From Patiria miniata (taxonomy: Eukaryota > Echinodermata > Asteroidea > Valvatida > Asterinidae), in assembly GCF_015706575.1 (NCBI RefSeq), contig NW_024037051.1, positions 12,249,016 to 12,313,015 on the forward strand: DNA of 64,000 bases, in the 5' to 3' direction. The notes beneath the pieces were generated by a model, which was given only the letters and a program-made list of their open reading frames with translations, did not search any database and was not told the origin of the DNA. The position numbers were made by a program, and so were the translations under genes. This document shows, piece by piece, positions 56,454 through 64,000 of the stretch. Each line of letters begins with the position of its first letter. Within the stretch, counting starts at the first letter, position 1.

Positions 56454-59400
56454 AATGTGCTGTTGTGCTTGCTGATGTTGTTGCTGCAGCAGGAGTTTCT
56501 GATGTTGCTGTTTAAGTTCCTGGGCTTGCTGTTGTTGTTGGAGCTGTTGCTGTTGGAGTTTTTGGGCTTGCTGTTGCTGCTGCTGTTGTTGCTGTTGTTG
56601 CAGCTGTTGAGCATGCTGTTGCAGCTGGTGGGCTTGCTGAAGCTGCTGTTGCTGTTTTTGAGCCTGTTGAAGTTGCTGCTGCTGCTGCTGTATAGTTGCA
56701 AGCTGAATGGCTGTAATGGCGCTTTGAGGAATCCTCTCACTCTACATGTAAATGTGTAAATGTTCAACAAAAATTTGTTACACACCATGTAATTGTTTTT
56801 TAAGAATTTTCCACAAGTTAGGAGAAGCGATTGTTGTACAAAGCAAGCTTGTTTCATCACATCAATATATATTCACTTCAAAAGATAGATGTACATGTAC
56901 TTTCAACCTATGATAAATCAATATCAATCTGCTCAATCGGTTCTCTGGATATTCTTAATGGCTACCATGCACTTTTAAGGGGGGAGATGTTATGTTTAAA
57001 CTTCAATGAAAGTGAACTACACACCTGAGGCTGTGGCACTCTCTCGGCAGGCAACCCAGCCTGGGCGGCTGTTGGGAAGTACACGTTGCTAATCGGGACA
57101 GCCATCCTCTGCATCATACCAGGATTAATCCCCAGAATCTGCTGCTGTGAAATAGCAACTTGTTGCACACCAGGTACACTACTTATCGGTGACTGTCCTG
57201 TTGATGTGACATTGGAACTCACAAATGTCTGTATGCCAGAGAGCAGGGCTTGGTTGTTGAACTGTGTCTTGGTGTTGGGTGTGACGAGTGACGCTGTTTT
57301 CAAGGCTGGGGATGCGGAAGCCTGTGAGAAGCTTACCTGCAGGCCAGAGGCTACAGGTTGCATGGCAGGAACTGGAGGGATTCTGGTCATAGGGGGTCTC
57401 TGGTTGGGGTATGAGAGGGCGGTTTGTGGTGGTCCAATTGTTACATTCGGGCATTTCTGGGGTGATGAAACTGCTACAAGCGGAGGAATTCCTGGTGGCT
57501 TTGGTTGTTGCTGCTGCTGCAGTTTCTGCTGCTGTGGCACAGGTGCCTGAGTCCGTGGTCTCCCCAGCAGTGCAGTAGGTCTGACCTGCGATTGACTTGT
57601 AGGTGGTGGTTGTTGTATAGTTGGTCTCTTCGGTGTCAATCCCTGGGTATTATTTGGTGCAGCATTTTGTGGTCTCGGTGCCTGCCCTTGGCCTGAATAT
57701 GGTGGTGGCATCTTAGCCTGAGAAGGACCCACAGCAAGGTTAGCACTCCCTGAAGGCTGTTTTGGAGGTGGGCCCCTCTTTTCAGAAATGTTGGGTTCTT
57801 CAGAATCATCCGTCAGATCTATGCACTCAGGCTCTTGGGCAGGTTTGGTAGGCGGAGTATTGGTAGCGCTCTGCGCCTTCTGGGGCTGCACTGCTGGGAG
57901 CTGTTTAGCCGGCATTGGTGGTTTCTGAGAGGTTTGCTTTGGTGGGGTTGGGGCTTTGCCTCTTGGGGAAGCAGCACGGGGTGATGGAGCCAGACGCGGT
58001 GATGAGGGGGTTGGGGTTGGGGCTTTGGAAGGTGGAGTCAGTGCCTGGGGCGATGAGGAATGAGGTAAAGGGGTAAGAGGTGACTGGGATGTTTTCCCTC
58101 GAGGCAATGAACCCTGCTGCCTCACAGCAACTACCTGTACAGAATTGTTTGTTTCTTGGAGTTCAGGTGTGGAGACTTTCTTTGGGGTCACACTGGCAAC
58201 ATGCCCTACTGCTGCTGTTGTTGCTGGTTGCGCTGCACGCTTGGGTGCCATGACATTTGGTTGCGATTCCTTAGGAGCTGTGACTGCGACACTTGTTTTT
58301 GCTTGAGCCACCGAAGGGGCAGGTGCTTTTGTTGCAGGTGGACATGCATCACTTGTAGCAAGCTTTGGTGTTGCAGGAACAATTGCCTTCTCTATAGATG
58401 TGCCAGCAGTGCTCGTTGTGGACTGCACTACTGCAGGCGCAGGTGCTGTTGTGCTTTGGGGAGGTGCAGAGGTGATAGGTGTCTCCTGGGATGCCAACTT
58501 GTTAATTATTGTAGGCGGGGTAGCTCTTTGAACTGTATTTGATGGTGCATTTCCGGGTGCACTTGCTGGTAGATTTTTCGGTGCAATCTCAGTGACAGAA
58601 GCAGTCGTTTCCTGAAAAGTAAGAAAGCAACATGAACATTTCCAAGACACGTGGAATCCATTTAACAATGGCATGCCCATCCACTGACTCCAGCCGAATT
58701 CTACGTAAACGCCACAGGTCAATCTTTGCCAATTCTGAGTTTAATACTCCAAACATTATTTTTCTCTTACTCTAAGTGTCAAAATTATTTTTCAGAACAG
58801 ACATGCCCAAAAACTTTGAGCAAAGGTTTGATATCCTGACACATGGTAACTTTTATTGCCTTAATTACCTTGCTGGTAGCCTGCACTGGATTGCAAACCA
58901 CTATCTTTGCTGAAAGCTCGACAACCTCTGGCGAAGCACTCTGCCTCCTAGTAGCTGGAACCTTATCAACAGAAGCTGCCAGTTGATCACCTTCCGGAAG
59001 TTTGTCTTTCGAGACTACCTGACTTCTAGAGACTTCATCCACAGATCTCAGGCAGTTAGAATTTGGAAGGTCTGCTTTGTCAGAGGCTGCCTTTGGAGAT
59101 TCCTCTACTTTTTCCGGTTGTGTTTCCGGTGTGACTTCCATAGAATCCACAACGTCAGCGTCTACTGATTTCTGAGTAATGTCCTTTTTATCGTATTGGG
59201 TTTCTGTAGAAATGTTTTCCTTGATAATGCCCTGACAGAAAGAAAAATAACTTTGTCAGTGCAAGTGCAGTATGGCTTAAATCCAAAGGATAGATTGTGT
59301 GCAAAAACATCATGGGGTCATTCCGTGTCAAATGACCCCATGGGTTAAACCCCACCCCCTTCAAATTTGCTCATATTTAGTGTTTTCATTAGTGTACAAG

Positions 59401-62400
59401 TGGAGTTAAAGTAGACATTTCTTTGTTCCTGCAGTGTACTATAAATGGATTTAAACAGGGGCGTCAGTGACCACTGATAAAAATAGCTGAAAACAGCTGA
59501 AAAAAGCCAAGTTTTGGAAATCTCCTATACTTTTGTACACAGCAAGTGGGGGAAAAAGCTGGAAAACTCACTGAAATCCAATACACAAAAAAGCTGAAAG
59601 CAGCTTTAAAGCTGAAAATTCACACCCCTGTTTAAAGCAAGATTTGTTTCCCCCAAGAAATGTGTGAATGTAATAGGGATATCACATTTTGCAACATTTT
59701 TGCCAATTTGAGATGAGCTAGAAACCAAACAAAAAATATTATACCCCTAATTTGTTGATATTTGGTAGAAAAAATGTTGGGGTATAATTTTCATCAAAGT
59801 TCGTCTCAAGGTCCAAGATCAAACAGGTCAAATTCAAATTCAAAGTAAAAAGGTCAAACGGTCTTCATACTTCATATTACTCCGAGATGAATTTGGATTT
59901 CTTCTGATGCAACCTTTTTAAGAAACCAACATCGCCAAATTTGGCTCACAGGTTATGAAGAAATGGTCATTTGAAAGTTGGCAGCCACACCCGTTTTTAC
60001 TGATACTGCGGATAATGAAAAAAAAACATTTGTCCGATGGCGCTAAAACAGAAAATTCAGCTAATTAAGTGTAAATTATCCCATACTATAAAAATGAACC
60101 ATTTGGCATTTGTAAGGTCTGCTTTGTCAGAGGCTGCCTTTTGGAGATTCCTCTACCTTTTCCGGTTGTGCTTCCTGAGTGACTTCCATAGAATCCACAG
60201 CGTCAGCGTCTACTGATTTCTGAGTAATGTCCTGGTTATCGTATTGGGTTTCTGTAGAAATGCTTTCCTTGATAATGCCCTGAAAGAGAGAAAACAACTT
60301 TGCCAGTGACGGTGCATTATGGCTTGAATCCAAAAAGTAGATTGTGTGCAACAATATCATAGGGTCATTCTGTGTCAAATCACACAATGGGTTGAATCCA
60401 ACCCTCTTCAAATGTGCTCCAACTTAGTGTATGGGGAAATTGTAATTAAAAAATGCTGAAATTAAGTTTAAGCGCAATGGGACAAACAGTTTTCGTACAC
60501 CACCCGCCATTGTTTTACACTGGTCAAAATGGGCTTGGCCCCAATTTTCAAATGACCACATCTCCATAACCCGTTTGCCAAATGTGTTCATCTTGGTTTC
60601 TTTGGAAAGGTTACATCATAAGAAATCTGAATTTACCATTATTTTTCACGTTGGAGTAATTTGAAGCATGATGACCTTTCGACCATTACTTTGAACTTGA
60701 ATTTGACTTTGTGGATCATGAGACCCGAGACGAACTTTGACGATAATCATACCCCCAAAAATATTATAACCCCAATGTTTGATTATTTTGTAGAAAACAT
60801 GGTGGGGTTTAATTTGGATAGCAACAAGATAAAATTCAAGGTCGAAGTAACGGTGTAAAGGTCAAAAGGTCATCATACTTTGAAATAACTCCGACATGAA
60901 AAATAATGGTTAATTTGGATTTTTTTATTATGTAACCTTTCCAAAGAAACCAAATTAACATGTTTGGCCAACCGGTTATGGAGATACACGGCCACACCCA
61001 TTTTGACCAACATTGCCAAACAATGGCAGGAGGTAGGACAATTTTTTTGTGTCCAATGGCGCTTAAACTTAAAATTTCAGCTTTTTCATTTGAAATTACC
61101 CCATAAAAAAAAAATATGAACCAATTTGAAGGGGGGGGGGGGTTTAAACTTTCAATTTTTGTGTGTGATTTGACACAGAATGAACCCATACTTGGTGTAT
61201 GTAACAGTCCTGAAGAAAACTGTTACCAATTGTTGCATCTAAAAGCACAACCATTCATTGTTCTAAGGTATAACACAATTGAGATACATTCTGTTAAATA
61301 ATCAAGTAGTTTCTGTATGCTGCAAAGCATCCTACCAGGTACTAACTAATGGACTGCTCAAAACTGTCCCATTACTTTATGATTTTATAAATTCAATAAA
61401 CAATGTAATACAGTGTAAAACAACGCATATGGGTGAACCAATTTGTATATTGACACTATCATTTGCATACACCGAGTCTTTCCATATCCGGAGGGTAAGC
61501 AAACAGGCATGTTTACCTTGTCCTGTAGTTTCTTCTCTGCAGTCTCCAATTGCTCCTGTACCTCAGACATCTTCGTCTCAAGGTTTTCCTTTTCCCCCTT
61601 AGTCTTGTTTAACTGTCCCTGCACGGCCTTCAGCTGAGCCTGCAGCTCCAAGGCTCGTTCCTTCCAGGCCCGCTCACCTTTGTTGGCCACCTCAAGCTGC
61701 CTGTGCAACAGTTCCAACTTGGAATGCAGGGCCACCTGGGAATGCTTCTCAATTAAGAGTCTTAAGTCCTGAAAGGGAATTAGTAAAATAGTACTTATTA
61801 ATCTGCATGCAGACTTGTTTTTTTTTCATATACAACTCGAGAAAACTTCAGAAATATAACCTGACGATGGTTCAACATTGCGTTAAGGGCATTGGAAAAA
61901 GAACTTTGAAACATGAACAAGTTACATTCTTGGTTCCTATTTCTGACCCAGATGTGTTGATTATATAAACAGAAAGGGGTCCACAAAATTGTGTTTTTTG
62001 GGGTCACTTGGTATAGCTAGGGTAATATCCGAGTCAGTTGTATAATGTATTACATGCAATAAGCCATTTGTGAGATGAATTTGAATACAGTCTGGAACGC
62101 TGGCTTAACCCAATGCTTTGCACGTTTTAACTTTGCGTTCTCCAGACCAAAGAGACTGTTACTATATCATGTGATTCGGGGCAAGCCTTATGCTAGCAAC
62201 CCCCAGCTCCGGCATGGTCCGGTGTCTTTGTGCCATTCTCACCCATTGTGAACAATGTATTGGTGCTGAGCGTCTCTTACATATCTATGCAAGAGATTGC
62301 CCCGCAACAGTGGCTGTGGTCTGGAGAATTCAAAGTTAAAATGTGCCAAGCATTCTGAGCAAGTCAGTGTACCAGATGTTTTTCAAATTTAAATCTCAAA

Positions 62401-63985
62401 GGGTATAGGTCGCAAATGGCTTATTGGTTGGTGTGAAAATTACATTGCCTTTTCCCCTGTCCAAATACTTCATACAAAAAACCTCTTGGACCCGATAATT
62501 GGTTCATATTGTCTCAGGTACGTAATGTGATTCCATGCACTCAATGTGCAGGAATATTGAAGACAAGGGCTTCCGAATTCCTTTATGTGAAATCTGGACA
62601 CCAATTTGACATTAAATAGATTATATATAGATGCGGTTTCACCCATTTGTCAAAATAAATCACCTTTATGCTGATTTGTTTGGGCTTTTTGTCACGTGGA
62701 CTTGATTTAGCTGGCCCCTGTGGCGTTGGAACAGGAGACGGCGATGTCGATGAAGGCCTTTTTGTTGGGGCAGACATCTTGCTTTTGGAAGGCTCCGCTT
62801 TAATTGAGTGACTCCCACTCACTGAAGATGGCTCTTCTTTTCGTTTAGGTTGCAAGGAACTCTCCTTGGAAGAAGGGGTAGTGGTTTTTGACGATGTCAC
62901 GGATGCTGGTGGTACAGGGGAAGAGCGGGTTTTAGGCACCGTTGGCTGGTTACCAGCAGAAATATCTTTGGTCAAGGGAACAGGAAGTTCAGCTTGTGGT
63001 TGTACAACAGTGTCTGATTTTTCGGTTTTCGTCTCAGATTTAAGATCAGACACTCCAGCTACTTCCATGTTTTGGTCAGGGTTGTTTGCATCAGAATTCT
63101 TTTCTTTATCAACCTGGACTTTTGTTGCTTCCGTTGTCCTTTCATCTTTGCAGGTCTCCTCCACATTTGCCTTCAGGTCAGCTGTATAGAGGAATGCGTT
63201 TCGTCATTTAAAAAGATTGGATCATGTGACAAACTAGCAGAAGCAAATGATCGACCAGTTTCAATTGAAGGGTACAGAAAATCACTCTTATGGGATCTGT
63301 CATCACAATGACTAACAATGGCTTGCCTTAGTGGCATATCACCTCAAAGAGATAAGACTGCTGTTCATGGTTGCTTTCAGATGTAACAAGCTTCCATTAG
63401 GTCATTAAAAATATCAATCACTAGAGTATGAAATATATTTTTACCTTTTGAGCTCTCAGCACTGATTGCTACCAGTTTAGGCCGTTTGTTAATGTCTTCT
63501 GCTTCCTCAGGCTCTGTGACATCTGAAGAGTTGCTCCTTTGCCGTTTGCCAGTCCTCACAATATTTGGACCAGATTTCTCATCTGTTGGGATTGGATCAA
63601 CCAAGCTTTCCTTTGGCACACAGGTTTCTGCCTTGGATGCAGCAACATCCAGACTTTTAGAAGCTCCATCTGCAACACTTGCTGAAACGATCTTCTCACT
63701 GCTGACCAGATCTGTAATGGAAGCAGGCTCGACTGGTGCAGGATTGGTTGCAGAAGTGGGATTTGCAGATGGAAGCTTATTCGTTGTAACAGCATCTCCT
63801 ACAGGTGAGGATCTGCTGTCTTCTGAATTACATCCTTCAATAGATTTTCCTTTTTCACTGGCATCTTGCTGAGCAACTTCAGCTGTGACTTTCAACTGTG
63901 TGGCAGAGTTCCCACTCGGCTTAGCACAGTCCTGCTCATGATCTTGAGTCGAGTCTGTGTTAGTGTCATCTGTTGGAGGCGACTC
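52860..63985 (-). CDS. ATF7IP: ATF7IP-like chromatin co-regulator, 3' nine exons (5' end outside window)
   Basis: Nine minus-strand exons, 63985-63445, 63181-62664, 61768-61517, 59231-58869, 58611-57025, 56741-56268, 55847-55752, 54201-54085 and 53381-52860, join in frame to 1489 residues and TAA. The last about 110 residues match the fibronectin type III domain of ATF7IP/MCAF: NGIVLSWNM, YHLYAY, WKKIGEVRALPLPMACTLT and YHFAVCAVDANGHPGPFSAP. Upstream lie Ser/Thr/Pro-rich disorder, basic clusters (GKRQRS, NKRPKL), a coiled coil at about 360-437, a SUMO-interacting motif (ECIDLTDDSEEP) in exon 58611-57025, and a Gln-rich coiled segment. In mammals ATF7IP stabilises SETDB1, supports H3K9 trimethylation, and binds MBD1 through its C-terminus; the same nuclear role is inferred. 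Human ATF7IP has about 1270 residues and no such glutamine tract, so this protein is larger. The coiled coil probably corresponds to the SETDB1-binding region. Confidence 0.9.
54085..54201 (-). CDS. ATF7IP: ATF7IP-like small exon
   Basis: 39 codons, KQYSILEKENMTLQAKAQTK to LEMQQRNNE, acceptor CCACCAATAG, donor GTGAGG, phase 0. Predicted helical, charged. Confidence 0.78.
54239..54622. mobile_element. TTAA-flanked MITE, family 3
   Basis: TTAA at both ends, with AGGCATGTAGGATCACTTGC on the left and GCAAATGATCCTATATGCCT on the right. It contains TTTCCAACGATCAGTC internally. It lies in an ATF7IP-like intron and shares its plan with the TTAA elements at 3536, 5007, 14114 and 21094. Confidence 0.75.
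54760..55587. repeat. TIR element with GGAGGATTTTGAAGGATTGAGG repeats
   Basis: TTAACCCTCCTCAATCCTCC at the left mirrors GGAGGATTTTGCAGTATTGG...GGGTTTAA at the right. The subterminal regions carry several direct and inverted TTTGGAGGATTTTGA...GATTGAGGCTGAAT words. The interior (54890-55370) looks like a second insertion. It lies in an ATF7IP-like intron. Confidence 0.6.
55752..55847 (-). CDS. ATF7IP: ATF7IP-like small exon
   Basis: 32 codons, QNQKLQASQIQKQKAIIQQN then AQKVQSTIIDLK, between acceptor TTATTAAAAG and donor GTGAGT, phase 0. It continues the Gln-rich helix. The acceptor is purine-rich and weak. Confidence 0.72.
56268..56741 (-). CDS. ATF7IP: ATF7IP-like exon, polyglutamine-rich
   Basis: 158 codons, SERIPQSAITAIQLATI then Q-rich sequence with Leu, Ala, His and Lys every few residues, ending NMATQEQMQ before GTACCT. 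More than half the residues are Gln, mixed CAG/CAA codons. The phase-0 reading fits both neighbours; the Asn/Ser-rich frame (56860-56342) and the Leu-rich antisense frame are shadows. It probably forms a Gln-rich coiled coil and is likely polymorphic in length. Confidence 0.83.
57025..58611 (-). CDS. ATF7IP: ATF7IP-like large Pro/Ser/Thr-rich exon with SUMO-interacting motif
   Basis: 529 codons without a stop, from ETTASVTEIAPKNLPASAPG to PAERVPQPQ. Repeated APTPTPSSPRLAPSP-type stretches are consistent with disorder. ECIDLTDDSEEP (about 57805-57840) fits a SUMO-interacting motif followed by acidic residues. The open frame extends past the acceptor to 58722, but that part reads through intron sequence. 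Confidence 0.87.
58869..59231 (-). CDS. ATF7IP: ATF7IP-like exon, Glu/Ser-rich (intact duplicate)
   Basis: 121 codons, GIIKENISTETQYDKKDITQ to VCNPVQATSK, phase 0 at both ends, with acceptor TTTCTGTCAG and donor GTAATT. The first ~53 codons have the decayed copy at 60279-60127. Confidence 0.86.
59456..59630. mobile_element. Small MITE with CAGGGG(C/T)G ends
   Basis: CAGGGGCG at the left and CACCCCTG at the right, flanked on both sides by TTTAAA. The interior is full of AAAGCTGAAA words. It is present in unit A of the tandem duplication and absent from unit B, so it inserted after the duplication or was lost from B. Confidence 0.62.
60127..60279 (-). pseudogene. Duplicated ATF7IP-like exon, decaying copy
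   Basis: Begins GIIKESISTETQYDNQDITQ, nearly identical to the exon at 59231-58869, with an intact acceptor (CTCTCTTTCAG). One extra base (a run of four T on the plus strand near 60140, three in the sister) shifts the frame to EESPKGSL and a stop at 60127. The copy then loses homology before any donor. It is part of the ~1.03-kb tandem duplication. Splicing to it would truncate the protein before the SUMO-interacting, Gln-rich and FN3 regions, so it is probably skipped, or used only as a rare alternative terminal exon. Confidence 0.8.
60430..61110. repeat. ~680-bp foldback element in ATF7IP-like intron
   Basis: Two arms of about 300 bp mirror each other around 60770. Matching words include CTTTGGAAAGGTTACATCAT against ATGTAACCTTTCCAAAG, and TGGTCAAAATGGG against CCCATTTTGACCA. 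Only the right half has a counterpart in unit A (59640-60100). Confidence 0.75.
61517..61768 (-). CDS. ATF7IP: ATF7IP-like exon, coiled coil
   Basis: 84 codons starting DLRLLIEKHSQVALHSKLEL and ending ETAEKKLQDK. Regular heptads with Leu spacing; position and character match the SETDB1-binding coiled coil of mammalian ATF7IP (inference). Confidence 0.88.
62664..63181 (-). CDS. ATF7IP: ATF7IP-like exon, Ser/Pro/Lys-rich
   Basis: Begins ADLKANVEETCKDERTTEAT after the acceptor CTATACAG and ends KKPKQISIK at GTGATT. Lys/Ser/Pro-rich linker leading into the coiled coil of the next exon. Confidence 0.85.
63445..63985 (-). CDS. ATF7IP: ATF7IP-like exon, first in window
   Basis: Starts ESPPTDDTNTDSTQDHEQD after the acceptor TTTTGCTTTGCTCAG and ends AESSK plus one base before GTAAAA. 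Acidic, Ser-rich disorder with nuclear-signal-like GKRQRSNSS and NKRPKL near the end. Confidence 0.85.
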
Positions 63986-64000
63986 CTGAGCAAAGCAAAA

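Larger units (their letters stand above)
59069..61120. repeat. Tandem duplication of ~1.03 kb within the ATF7IP-like gene
   Basis: Unit A (59069-60103) and unit B (60112-61120) both start with AAGGTCTGCTTTGTCAGAGG in the exon and run through the acceptor, a GGGTCATTCYGTGTCAAATS block, and the right half of a foldback repeat ending ATGAACCA. Offset is about 1030-1040 bp. Unit A also carries a 175-bp MITE; unit B keeps the left foldback arm. Confidence 0.82.

Noticed and set aside
56421-56759. Leucine-rich plus-strand frame of 112 codons
   Set aside because: Antisense of CAG/CAA glutamine codons of the ATF7IP-like exon.
57086-58542. Cys-rich plus-strand frames opposite the large ATF7IP-like exon
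   Set aside because: Shadows of Pro/Ser/Gln codons on the minus strand; no domain.

Overview
The window is eukaryotic, intron-rich, AT-biased DNA. Its two clear genes are animal genes: a PLBD1-type phospholipase B-like protein and an ATF7IP orthologue. The long repeat-filled introns, many small foldback DNA elements, tRNA-derived SINEs with GGTTCGAATCC boxes, long G/C homopolymer tracts and frequent TACATGTA words fit a marine invertebrate, perhaps a deuterostome such as an echinoderm, hemichordate or amphioxus. That placement is inference; nothing here fixes the species.

Layout. 1-7.9 kb holds no gene I can support, only small inverted-repeat elements and a SINE. 7922-8670 (minus) is a probable first exon of a secreted or membrane protein whose reading changes frame. 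8.7-17.6 kb is mostly repeats: two hAT-like MITEs with exact 8-bp target duplications, a compound tRNA-derived element and a TA microsatellite. 17651-36946 (plus) is a complete ten-exon PLBD1-like gene of 543 codons, all splice phases consistent. 37-51 kb is a gene desert built of nested foldback elements, a roughly 70-bp satellite that changes orientation several times, and a 1.3-kb inverted duplication. 52860-63985 (minus) is the 3' part (nine exons, 1489 residues) of an ATF7IP-like chromatin co-regulator; its 5' end lies beyond the right edge.

The two genes converge on the desert. PLBD1-like should be a secretory or lysosomal Ntn-type hydrolase. The ATF7IP-like protein should be a nuclear partner of SETDB1 and MBD1-type proteins in H3K9 methylation. 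I see no functional link between them.

The most notable findings are: the satellite-bearing inverted duplication at 42.2-50.2 kb; a foldback element at 39.7-41.3 kb with arms of tandem 36-mers, a 7-bp direct repeat at its ends and two TA-flanked elements nested inside; a ~1.03-kb tandem duplication inside the ATF7IP gene that left a decaying second exon copy; a set of TTAA-flanked foldback MITEs sharing one plan; and two palindromes centred on telomere-like CCCTAA units. No retrovirus, LTR element, Polinton or LINE reverse transcriptase was recognised.
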